From CAZGCA01 sp964524145 (GTDB lineage: Bacteria; Hydrogenedentota; CAZGCA01), in NCBI GenBank assembly GCA_964524145.1, contig CAZGCA010000040.1:1-52156 (forward strand): DNA of 52,156 bases. Reading direction: 5' to 3'. A program made the position numbers and the translations under genes. A model generated the notes under the pieces. The model was given only the letters and a program-made list of their open reading frames with translations. It did no database searches and was not told the DNA's origin. Shown one piece after another: positions 42,166 to 49,570 of this stretch. Within the stretch, counting starts at the first letter, position 1. Each line of letters begins with the position of its first letter.

Positions 42166-42969
42166 ATGATGAGAAAATGCGGGTTGTATTACGTCACCTT
42201 CCTGACGATGGTGGTGCTTGGCGGCTGCACGGCCTACGACAATTTCATGGCTCCTCCAGGTCAGGTCACCACCTATGGTGGCCCTTCCATCGCCCAGGCT
42301 CAAGCGGAGTATTACAACGGGCCGAGAGCACGGATTGCCGTTGTGGTCAAACCCGGTCCCGGGATAACCGCCGTTCGGGCCAGCGGCCGCACGATAAGTG
42401 TTCGGGACCTGACCGACGGGCTGAGCTCGATGATCACCACGTCGCTGTTCAACACGAACCGTTACGTCGTGCTCGAGCGCGAGATTCTCGATGAGGTGCT
42501 TGCCGAGCAGGACCTTGGAGCCAGCGGCCGCGTCAGCCAACAGACCGCAGCCCCCATCGGACAGGTCGAGGGCGCGGAACTGCTTCTGACAGCCAAGCTG
42601 ACGATGTTCGCGCCCGGCACGGCCGGTGCCAGCGCGGGCATTACCGGGGTGAATACGCCGATCAACGTCGGCGGCCTGTTCCGCAAGTCGAGGGTCGGAA
42701 TGGACCTGCGCATCATCGACGCGCGGACGTCGCGGGTGGTTGCGGCGACGAGCGTTGAGGGCCAGGCGCGCGATATCGGCGGCGCTATAGGCGGGATCGT
42801 CGGTGGCGGGTCGAGCAGGCTTGGGCTCGGGTTGAGCGGTTTCTCGAACACACCGATCGAGAAGGCGATTCGCAACTGCATCAATTCCGCGGTCAACTTC
42901 TTCGTCATGCAGACTCCCCCGACCTACTACCACTACGCTCCTGACGGAACCCCCGTGAAGGTCGAATAG
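42166..42969 (+). CDS. CsgG/HfaB-family outer-membrane lipoprotein
   Basis: The 267-residue protein has a lipoprotein signal ending VVLGGC and a CsgG-type domain (RIAVVVKPG, LSSMITTSLFNTNRYVVLERE, VEGAELLLTAKLTMF, RKSRVGMDLRIIDARTSRVV). CsgG forms an outer-membrane channel that secretes curli subunits; relatives serve adhesins or have other export roles. No curli subunit or CsgE/F gene is visible here, so what it exports is unknown. The ATG at 42166 follows a GGGAG-containing leader. It has its own promoter and precedes a HEPN/MNT pair by 50 bp. Confidence 0.88.
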   Translation: MMRKCGLYYVTFLTMVVLGGCTAYDNFMAPPGQVTTYGGPSIAQAQAEYYNGPRARIAVVVKPGPGITAVRASGRTISVRDLTDGLSSMITTSLFNTNRYVVLEREILDEVLAEQDLGASGRVSQQTAAPIGQVEGAELLLTAKLTMFAPGTAGASAGITGVNTPINVGGLFRKSRVGMDLRIIDARTSRVVAATSVEGQARDIGGAIGGIVGGGSSRLGLGLSGFSNTPIEKAIRNCINSAVNFFVMQTPPTYYHYAPDGTPVKVE

Positions 42970-43019
42970 CAGCAGGCGACTGCGAACTGCAGGAAGATCA
43001 AGTCGTTGGAGGACTGCCC

Positions 43020-43382
43020 GTGAGGGAGGAGGTCCGTTGGTGGCTCAACACTGCCTGTGGCGATCTCGACTCCGCGGTGGCCCTCCTTGATATAGGCCAG
43101 TTCGCAACGGCTGCGTTTCATTGTCAGCAGGCCGCGGGGAAGTTTCTCAAAGCACTTGTGGTTGCGCAGGGAGGCCATCTTCGAACCCATAGTTGTCTCG
43201 ATCTTGCATTGAACTTGCAGGAACGTGGACTGGAGATTGACGAGGCAGTCATTTCGGGCTGTCGCACGCTCGACAGGCAGTACATCCAGTCCCGCTATCC
43301 GAACGGTCTCGGCGGCGACCCAACAAAGTACTACGATCGGGAGTTCGTTGAGGAACTGGTCGAGTGTGTACAAACCGTCTAG
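43020..43382 (+). CDS. HEPN-domain protein
   Basis: The 120-residue helical protein has the HEPN fold signature (REEVRWWLNTACGDLDSAVAL, AAFHCQQAAGKFLKALV, YIQSRYPNG). HEPN proteins paired with MNT nucleotidyltransferases form type VII toxin-antitoxin modules in which HEPN is the RNase toxin. The catalytic RX4-6H motif of active toxins is not visible, so this one may be inactive or have another role. A GTG start at 43020 follows GGAGG at 43007-43011. It overlaps the MNT gene by 19 bp, typical of such pairs. Confidence 0.85.
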   Translation: MREEVRWWLNTACGDLDSAVALLDIGQFATAAFHCQQAAGKFLKALVVAQGGHLRTHSCLDLALNLQERGLEIDEAVISGCRTLDRQYIQSRYPNGLGGDPTKYYDREFVEELVECVQTV

Positions 43383-43810
43383 AAACTCGTCGAGGCAAAC
43401 CTATAGACGGCAGCCCGCTGCAACTGTTTGTCGCCGAGATCGGCAAGAGGCTCGATGTCGAGGCCGTCGTTCTCTTCGGATCGCGTGCACGCAACGAAGC
43501 CATGGCTGAGAGCGATTACGATCTCGCGGTTGTCTCGGATAGCTTTGCTCAGCTCGGCTGGGGAGAAAGGATCGCCCTGTTGCAGGAGGCGTGGGAGTGG
43601 GCCCCGCACGCTGAACCGCTCGGTTTCACAAAGGACGAGTTCCTCGCTGTTGACAGGCATATTCTGTGGGAAATACTCGACGCCGGCGTGCCGTACGTTG
43701 ACCGCGGTACGTTTGCCGAAGCGAAGAGACGGTTCGAGTCGCTGCTCGAGTCCGGGAAGTTGCAGCGTGTCCGGTTCGGGTGGCAGCAGGTAGAAGACGG
43801 AACAGTCTGA
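43364..43810 (+). CDS. MNT-type nucleotidyltransferase
   Basis: The 148-residue minimal nucleotidyltransferase contains the pattern VLFGSRARNEAMAESDYDLAV (key residues GS, then D-Y-D twelve residues later), the metal-binding motif. In MNT/HEPN modules this protein AMPylates or otherwise neutralises the HEPN partner. The C-terminal 60 residues are helical. The GTG at 43364 lies inside the HEPN gene and suggests translational coupling; a later start is possible because residues 1-18 are poorly conserved. Its stop abuts the stop of the convergent xylanase gene. Confidence 0.85.
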   Translation: MCTNRLETRRGKPIDGSPLQLFVAEIGKRLDVEAVVLFGSRARNEAMAESDYDLAVVSDSFAQLGWGERIALLQEAWEWAPHAEPLGFTKDEFLAVDRHILWEILDAGVPYVDRGTFAEAKRRFESLLESGKLQRVRFGWQQVEDGTV

Positions 43811-45079
43811 CTACTCCAACCCGATGACGTTGCGGACGCCCTTTTTGAGGTCGAACTGCCACCTCTTGACCGTGCCGTCCGGCAGTTGTGCCGACACATC
43901 ATACCGGCCGTAGAACCCACGGAACGCGAACCGTCCTTCCGAGTCCGTCTTCCCGCCCACACGCGTGCGCCACGTGTCGTGAATCAGATTCTCGAGCGTG
44001 TGGAACGCCGGTTTCGGTGTGAAATCGTCGCGTAGCAGCCCACCCTGCTTCTGCCACGTTCTGTAGTGTCCCCAACATGTAATTGCCGAGACCGCAGGGT
44101 GGCTGAAACACGTCGTGTAGAATTCCTCGTAGTATTCAGCCTGCGCCTGCTCGTCCCATTTTCCCTTTCGGTAACCGCCCCGGATCGCTCTGCCGTCAAC
44201 AGGAACCGTGTACTCGGTGATATGAATCTCCTTGCCGAAGACGGAAAACTTGTCCAGCGCGTCATAGACTTGTTTCGGTGAGAGCCATACGGTACCGGGA
44301 TGAGCCTGGAGCCCGATGGCGTCGATTGGAACACCCTGGTCGATCAGTTCCTTGACGAGGTTGAAAAACTCGTCGCTGCTGCTGCCGCCGATTATGTCGT
44401 AATCGTTTATCACGAGCATCGCGTTGGGATTCTCCTCACGTGCCCAGCGGTACGCTCGCGCGACATAGTCCGGGAAAACCTGCTCGAACTGGCGCGTGTG
44501 TACGGGCTCGTTTACGACGTCCCAGATGTCCACACGACCCTTGTACCGTGCCACGACGGTGCGGACACGGGTTTCAAGCAGCCCGCCCATTTCGTCAACA
44601 TCTTCCCACGGCAACCACGACGGTCTGCCTTGCCTGGCACCCCAGACGAGTGTATGGCCTTTCAAAGTGATCCCGTTTCCGATGCACCAAGCGGCCATCT
44701 GGTCCGTTGTCTTGTAATGAGGTTGACCGCGCGCCGGTTCGAACGGCGCCCACTTGAACGCGTTCTCAGTAGTGGCGTAGTTGAACAGCTCGGCAAACGT
44801 CTCGAGATACGTGGCCTGTCCAGCCATGTGCTGCTCCGCGAAGGTTTTCAAGCAGCATCCGAAAAGGAACTCGTGGCCCAACTGGCGCGCTTCAATCTCT
44901 GCGCCGGCCAGCGGCGTTCCGTCCTCGTTTGTGAACCGCAACTCGGCATCGCCTTGCCGGTACTTCGCGATCTTCTCCTCCATCATCTCAGGAGACGGCT
45001 GCGCCCGTGCAGATAGTCCGAGGCCGGTCCATCCAACAGCAACAACGCACGACACCACACCGATTGCACGACAACTCAT
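43811..45079 (-). CDS. Secreted GH10 endo-1,4-beta-xylanase
   Basis: The 422-residue enzyme hydrolyses xylan outside the cytoplasm. It has a signal peptide (AIGVVSCVVAVGWTGLGLSARA), a small N-terminal beta segment (ELRFTNEDGTPLAGAEIE) and a GH10 barrel with acid/base Glu191 in WDVVNEP and nucleophile Glu289 in EIHITEYTV. KGHTLVWG and GLQAHPG are family motifs. A carboxypeptidase-regulatory-like beta domain ends the protein (GKTDSEGRFAFRGFYGRYDV). The start at 45079 is preferred over 45130, because the signal peptide then begins MSCRAIG. It may have its own promoter at 45134-45161, or be read from the riboswitch operon. Confidence 0.92.
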   Translation of the reverse strand: MSCRAIGVVSCVVAVGWTGLGLSARAQPSPEMMEEKIAKYRQGDAELRFTNEDGTPLAGAEIEARQLGHEFLFGCCLKTFAEQHMAGQATYLETFAELFNYATTENAFKWAPFEPARGQPHYKTTDQMAAWCIGNGITLKGHTLVWGARQGRPSWLPWEDVDEMGGLLETRVRTVVARYKGRVDIWDVVNEPVHTRQFEQVFPDYVARAYRWAREENPNAMLVINDYDIIGGSSSDEFFNLVKELIDQGVPIDAIGLQAHPGTVWLSPKQVYDALDKFSVFGKEIHITEYTVPVDGRAIRGGYRKGKWDEQAQAEYYEEFYTTCFSHPAVSAITCWGHYRTWQKQGGLLRDDFTPKPAFHTLENLIHDTWRTRVGGKTDSEGRFAFRGFYGRYDVSAQLPDGTVKRWQFDLKKGVRNVIGLE

Positions 45080-45133
45080 TGTCTGCACCTCCCACAACAG
45101 TCTGCGGTTTCGTGTTCGCCATACGAACACAAT

Positions 45134-45161
45134 CGTATATCGTGGCTTGCCGAAAACACAA
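45134..45161 (-). promoter_or_regulatory. Possible promoter of the xylanase gene
   Basis: On the minus strand TTGTGT (45161-45156) and TATACG (45139-45134) are spaced by 16 bp, about 55 nt before the xylanase ATG at 45079. Confidence 0.4.
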
Positions 45162-45243
45162 GTCTCGGGCGGATAGTTCGCTGTTTTGGCACAGGCGTCC
45201 AGCCAGTCGCAGCATGCAACCGGACTGAATCAGGGGAAACCGC

Positions 45244-46551
45244 TCAGCAGCTCGCCTTTCGGGCTCGCGTTTTCCGTGCGATCAGTCCGACGAAGATCAG
45301 CAACCCTGCGACAATCACCGTAGCGACCATGCCGACAGGCACGCGGCTGGCAGGGTCAGTCGGGTCGGTGTTGTACTGGAACTCCTCGAGGTTATCCGAG
45401 CCGTCGCCGTCGGGATCGTCGTGCGGACCGACATCCCAGATCGTGTCGTACTCCGCGAACGCGTCAACGATCTGCTGTTCGAACTCGTCGCCCAGGTTGT
45501 CCCCGTCGGCGTTGGCTGCTCCTTCAGGGTTTGTCGGAAACTCGTCATCGCCGTCGTCAACACCGTCGTCGTCGGTATCGGCATCGCCCGGATCGGTACC
45601 GAGCAGTTCCTCCATCTCGTTCGAGAGGCCGTCGCCGTCTGGGTCGCCGGTCGGGTCGTCTATCTCGAAGAAAACGCTGTCGAACACGACCGTGCCGATG
45701 TGAGACGGGTTACTCGGTGTCCAAGCTTGCTCCTCGTAATTGACAATCGCGAACGCGTCGCAGGCGAACCCGTCAAAGTGCGTGGCGAAATTAGCGAAAG
45801 TCGACAGATCGAATATTGGCACGCCGGTTGGGAGAATGTCCAAACCCGAGTCGGTGACGATGCTGACTTTGAGATGTATTGTCGGGTGAGATGGCTCAGT
45901 CGCGCCATCGTACTCGATCAGTGCGAACAGCGGTGTGTCAAGCGGTAGACCTCTTGCTGGCAAAAGGCCTGCGCTCACCTCTTCGACCAGTGTGGTGTTC
46001 GGGCCGAAATCGAAGAAAAGGCGGCTGTAGAAGTTGTCCTGGGCTGTCTTCCCCGTGATGATAGCGGGACCCAGCGAGAGCGTGTCCCAGGGCCCCATAA
46101 AGGCCTGGGGGAAATAGTCAAACTCCACGGTCGAGTATGCGTCACCGACGTCGCGGCTCGTCCCGGTCAGGGAGTCACTGATCAACGCGAAGGTCGCGAA
46201 CTGAAAAGCGGAGCCTTCAGCGTCGTTGATCGCCAACCCGTCGCTCAAGATCGTGAATGTCACGCCGAACCGGAACTTGTCGGTCTCGTCGACCGTGACG
46301 GGCAATGCCGCTTCGAGACGCGTCGTTGCTTGGAACGAGTTGTAGTTCGCCGTGATCCCGCCGTTCTGCCACGAGAACGTCGGCACAGACTGCCCGAGCG
46401 AGTTCTCAGACGTGTTCGGCCCGTCGATCGTGAACCGTGTGCTGATCGGATCCGTCGCGAAATCGTCAAAGAGACTCTGGGCCGGCACCGTCGAACAGAC
46501 AAGCACTCCCACCAACACCATCGAAAAAGATCGAAGAACCATGCTGCGCAT
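45244..46551 (-). CDS. Secreted calcium-repeat protein with C-terminal membrane anchor
   Basis: The 435-residue protein has a signal peptide (MVLRSFSMVLVGVLVCSTVPAQS), a lectin-like beta-sandwich of about 260 residues (FRFGVTFTIL, FEIDDP), then acidic thrombospondin type-3-like repeats (DPDGDGLSNEMEELLGTDPG and DDPDGDGSDNLEEF) that should bind calcium. It ends with VPVG, a hydrophobic helix (MVATVIVAGLLIFVGLIA) and basic RKTRARK, the three-part layout of C-terminal sorting signals. The start at 46551 follows AAGGAG by ten bases. It lies 62 bp after the riboswitch-controlled pseudopilin gene in the same direction, so it is probably in that operon. Confidence 0.82.
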   Translation of the reverse strand: MRSMVLRSFSMVLVGVLVCSTVPAQSLFDDFATDPISTRFTIDGPNTSENSLGQSVPTFSWQNGGITANYNSFQATTRLEAALPVTVDETDKFRFGVTFTILSDGLAINDAEGSAFQFATFALISDSLTGTSRDVGDAYSTVEFDYFPQAFMGPWDTLSLGPAIITGKTAQDNFYSRLFFDFGPNTTLVEEVSAGLLPARGLPLDTPLFALIEYDGATEPSHPTIHLKVSIVTDSGLDILPTGVPIFDLSTFANFATHFDGFACDAFAIVNYEEQAWTPSNPSHIGTVVFDSVFFEIDDPTGDPDGDGLSNEMEELLGTDPGDADTDDDGVDDGDDEFPTNPEGAANADGDNLGDEFEQQIVDAFAEYDTIWDVGPHDDPDGDGSDNLEEFQYNTDPTDPASRVPVGMVATVIVAGLLIFVGLIARKTRARKASC

Positions 46552-46613
46552 TTGACTACGTCTCCTTTCCACCTTCTGGATCTCTCCACATCCCGGTTAC
46601 GCCAGACATCCGC

Positions 46614-47378
46614 TCAATCAGACAGACAGAGGGCCTCACCTCCGAACAGGCTGTAGTCGCCCGGTTTGTTGAGCATGCCGACGCGCGCTGCCGGCAACCG
46701 CTCGTCATAGCTGCCGGCGTACGCCGGCATGGATTCGACGTGGCCGTCTGCGAAGAGAACGTTCGCCTGGCTGTAGTGACGAAAATGCACCAGCCTCTCG
46801 GTAGGGCTCACGTAGTAGAACTCTTCGATCAGCGGGTTGCTCGGCGACGCGGGCGCCTGGAACGTGTTGACCTGTGCGGCGTCCGCAAACATGAGCGTCT
46901 GCGACGGGTCTCGCACCTGTCGTTCGTGTTTGCTGAACATGCACCGGTTGAACCCGTAACCGAACGACGCCCCGGTGAACTTCAGCTTGTATATACCGAG
47001 ATCGTAGTGGAAGCTCGGACACAGCTCGATACCGCCCACCGTCCCGTAATACTCCCAGAGCGGGCTTTTGCCCGCGTCCAACTCGCGCTCGCCCTCCCGG
47101 CGCACGACGCCATACTCCGGTTCGAGTCCGAAGTACCAGAGCCGCCCGCCGCTGGCCGGCAGGTCCCGGTAGTAATCAAAGTAGCGGCTACCGTTCTCGC
47201 TGAGGTACATCGTGACCGCCAACCCGAGCTGGCGCAGGTTCGATATGCACGAGATGCGTTTGCCCTGGGCACGCGCGCGCGACAGGGTGGGCATCAGCAT
47301 TGCCGCGAGTATCCCGACAATCCCGATCACTATCAGGAGTTCGACAAGCGTGAACCCGTTCCCTTTTCGTACCGGCAT
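46614..47378 (-). CDS. H-X9-DG pseudopilin under cobalamin riboswitch
   Basis: The protein (254 residues from the chosen start) has a prepilin signal (KGNGFTLVELLIVIGIVGIL; the peptidase would cut before Phe), the following ISCISNLRQLGLAVTMY segment and the end motif HYSQANVLFADGHVES of the prepilin-associated H-X9-DG family. Such proteins are pseudopilins of type II-like systems common in Planctomycetes and Lentisphaerae; their function is mostly unknown. The ATG at 47378 puts the cleavage site after nine residues; the longer frame to 47408 runs into the terminator. It is the first gene after a cobalamin riboswitch and intrinsic terminator. Confidence 0.9.
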   Translation of the reverse strand: MPVRKGNGFTLVELLIVIGIVGILAAMLMPTLSRARAQGKRISCISNLRQLGLAVTMYLSENGSRYFDYYRDLPASGGRLWYFGLEPEYGVVRREGERELDAGKSPLWEYYGTVGGIELCPSFHYDLGIYKLKFTGASFGYGFNRCMFSKHERQVRDPSQTLMFADAAQVNTFQAPASPSNPLIEEFYYVSPTERLVHFRHYSQANVLFADGHVESMPAYAGSYDERLPAARVGMLNKPGDYSLFGGEALCLSD

Positions 47379-47394
47379 CGCTCTCAACCTACAA

Positions 47395-47432
47395 ACAAAA
47401 AACCCCAACCTTCGTTCCCGAAGATCGGGGTT
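47395..47432 (-). terminator. Intrinsic terminator downstream of the cobalamin riboswitch
   Basis: The minus strand reads a 14-bp stem, including two G-U pairs (AACCCCGATCTTCG / CGAAGGTTGGGGTT), with a GGAA tetraloop and then TTTTTTGTTTG. It ends about 17-20 bp before the pseudopilin ATG and about 57 bp after the riboswitch. This arrangement fits a ligand-dependent transcription attenuator. Confidence 0.9.
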
Positions 47433-47488
47433 AATCCCTGTTGTCGTCCCTACCTTCTCAACCGCGAAGAATACGGCAGGTCCAACTG

Positions 47489-47652
47489 GGCAGGTTTTCT
47501 GACTCCCGGGTCAACCTACTCGCCGCGCCTTCCCAGCCTTTTGGGCCAGTGGCTTTGTTGCGGCTTTCGTCACCGGTTACAGCGGCGGGTCCGCGATGGT
47601 TTTACACCATCTTCCCTTGTCCGTCCGTCACGGACAACCCAGCCGGATACCT
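47489..47652 (-). ncRNA. Cobalamin (AdoCbl-type) riboswitch
   Basis: On the minus strand all hallmark segments of the cobalamin riboswitch appear in order: AGGT at the 5' side (pairs with ACCT near the end), GGGAAGATGGTGTAAAACC, GCGGACCCGCCGCTGTAA, GCCACTGGCCC followed by GGCTGGGAAGG, and the B12 box GGGAGTCAGAAAACCTGCC. It is transcribed from the promoter at 47667-47695. It precedes a terminator and the pseudopilin gene rather than a B12 biosynthesis or transport gene, which is unusual. Confidence 0.95.
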
Positions 47653-47666
47653 CAATTTTCACTATT

Positions 47667-47695
47667 ACTTTACCATACCCGCCACCACCTGTCAA
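47667..47695 (-). promoter_or_regulatory. Sigma-70 promoter of the riboswitch transcript
   Basis: On the minus strand a perfect TTGACA (47695-47690) and TAAAGT (47672-47667) are spaced by 17 bp. The predicted transcript begins near 47660, a few bases before the riboswitch, which supports the riboswitch being expressed. Confidence 0.8.
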
Positions 47696-47927
47696 GCACT
47701 TTTTGATAGAATTCAACTCCTCTTCCGGGCGTCGAGCTACAGTTCAAGGACCTTAAGCTATGGCGCCGGTGTATTTAGAGCATGCCAGTCTCCCAAATAG
47801 GGGAAACACGTTATGGACATCTACTCCAACTTGCGCTATACTTCCGTTGTCGGTTCTGTCCCCGGTAAACACGGATTCGTGGTGCGCCACCGCGGTCCAA
47901 TCCCTGAGAAACTCAGGAGGGCATCTG

Positions 47928-49400
47928 GTGAAGGTTGCTTTCGTTGCGTCGGGATATGAGAACTTGGGTGTTGAATATCTGTCCGCATGCCTTAAGAGAC
48001 AGGGACATCAGGTCAGGCTGTTCTTCGACCCGCAGACATTCGGTGGGGGAGTGTTTCTGAAGATAGACTTTCTAAATCGGATACTTAGCATGACCGAAAA
48101 GGTTGTTTCCGCAGTTGTCGAATGGGACCCCGACATTATTGGTTTCTCGTGTATGGCTCACAACTACCAATGGTCCCTCGACGTTGCTCGTCGGATAAAG
48201 AAGGCAAGGCCGAGTACTGCAATTATATTTGGGGGGATCCAACCGACAAGCATTCCCGAACACGTGCTCTCGCATGACTGCGTTGACATGGTCGCGGTTG
48301 GTGAAGGGGAGTTTTCGCTCTTGCGTTTGATCGAGAGCATGGAACAGGGGAATGGGCGAACGGATATTCGAGGCATCTATTTCAAGAAAGGCAAACAGAT
48401 CATATCGAATCCCGTTCAGCCATTATGTGTGGACCTCGATTCGCTTCCATTTCCGGACAAAGACGCTTTTTTTGAGAAGATCCCTGCGTTCGGTAAGATC
48501 AGCTATTCCATTACTGCAAGTAGAGGTTGTCCTTTCTCTTGCACATACTGCTGCAACGACTTTCTGCGGACCCTGTACAAAGGTGATCAGTTCTCCAGGA
48601 GACGGACCGTTCAGAATCTCATCGCGGAGTTGAGGGAAGCGAAACGGAAATACAACATCTCAAGCGTTTTCTTCTATGACGAGGTCTTTCCCGGCCAACT
48701 GTCGTGGCTCCAGGAATTCTCAGAAACGTATAGACGGGAGATACGTCTTCCATTCAAGATATACTACCACTTCAGGCTGGCCGACGAAGAGCGTATCAAA
48801 CTGTTGAAGAATGCCGGCTGCGGCCTGATCGCATTTGGACTTGAAAGCGTATCTGAGAGGATCCGCCGGCAGATTTGTAATAGAATTTACACCAACGAAG
48901 AGGTCATATCGGCCATTCGGATGTGCCAAGAGTATGAAATCGAGACGGTGGTCGACCATCTGTTCGGCTTACCAACTGAAACTGAAGCTGATCAGAAAGA
49001 AGCCGTGAGATTCTACCGCATGCTATCTCCTGATATCGTCTACTCGTTCTGGCTGGTCTATTATCCAAAAACCTCCATCATCGAGAAGGCGATCTCCGCC
49101 GATCTGCTCTCCGAGGAAGATTTGGAGCATATAGACAGCGGAGAGAGAAGCTACTTCCACAACAGCATATTTGTGAAGAACAAGAAGGTCTTGGAGAAGT
49201 ACGAGACTCTGCTGGATCTGGTGCCTCTGGTGTCAGCGAAAAAGCACGAGATAATTTCTGAGACGCCGTTGATATTTAAGCTATTACCGCACGGCTATTT
49301 CACTCACCATTTCCTCTTGTTCCTTGCCAACTTGCGGATGGAGCACAGCCCGGATACTGATCACCTGAAGCTTCTGTTTTCAAGAAAACACGTCCCATAA
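47928..49400 (+). CDS. B12-binding-domain radical SAM protein
   Basis: The protein (490 residues) has an N-terminal cobalamin-binding Rossmann domain (VAFVASGYENLGVEYLSACL, then IIGFSCMAHNY and AIIFGGIQPT) without the DxHxxG base-off motif, as usual in this class. A radical SAM domain follows with the iron-sulfur ligands Cys201, Cys205 and Cys208 (CPFSCTYC). Members methylate or rearrange unactivated carbons; the substrate is unknown, and the C-terminal 100 residues are not recognised. The GTG at 47928 follows CAGGAGG by seven bases; a longer frame from 47760 lacks a ribosome site. Its DNA is visibly richer in A+T than the neighbours, a possible sign of transfer. Confidence 0.88.
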   Translation: MKVAFVASGYENLGVEYLSACLKRQGHQVRLFFDPQTFGGGVFLKIDFLNRILSMTEKVVSAVVEWDPDIIGFSCMAHNYQWSLDVARRIKKARPSTAIIFGGIQPTSIPEHVLSHDCVDMVAVGEGEFSLLRLIESMEQGNGRTDIRGIYFKKGKQIISNPVQPLCVDLDSLPFPDKDAFFEKIPAFGKISYSITASRGCPFSCTYCCNDFLRTLYKGDQFSRRRTVQNLIAELREAKRKYNISSVFFYDEVFPGQLSWLQEFSETYRREIRLPFKIYYHFRLADEERIKLLKNAGCGLIAFGLESVSERIRRQICNRIYTNEEVISAIRMCQEYEIETVVDHLFGLPTETEADQKEAVRFYRMLSPDIVYSFWLVYYPKTSIIEKAISADLLSEEDLEHIDSGERSYFHNSIFVKNKKVLEKYETLLDLVPLVSAKKHEIISETPLIFKLLPHGYFTHHFLLFLANLRMEHSPDTDHLKLLFSRKHVP

Positions 49401-49530
49401 ACAGTCCTTGAACAATGGATGATGAAACGGCTTCTTGGGAAGCATGCTTTCGGATGGACGCCGCATATGGCGTCACTTCGGCGAGCGACGCGTGAGATGG
49501 GGGAGGCAAGAACATCGCGAAGGGCATTGT

Positions 49531-49548
49531 CGCCGCGGGACTGCGGCG
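49531..49548. terminator. Small hairpin between convergent genes
   Basis: CGCCGC (49531-49536) and GCGGCG (49543-49548) form a short stem with a six-base loop between the radical SAM gene (ends 49400) and the HEAT gene (ends 49571). There is no T-run, so the call is weak. Nothing else is seen in 49401-49570. Confidence 0.3.
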
Positions 49549-49570
49549 GTTGTGCAAGAAACAGGTAGCC

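Noticed and set aside
42166..42969. Full curli secretion system around the CsgG-like gene
   Set aside because: No CsgA, CsgB, CsgE or CsgF gene is adjacent; only the channel-like lipoprotein is supported.
47760..47927. N-terminal extension of the radical SAM protein
   Set aside because: The extra 56 residues have no B12-domain similarity, and a strong ribosome site precedes the GTG at 47928.
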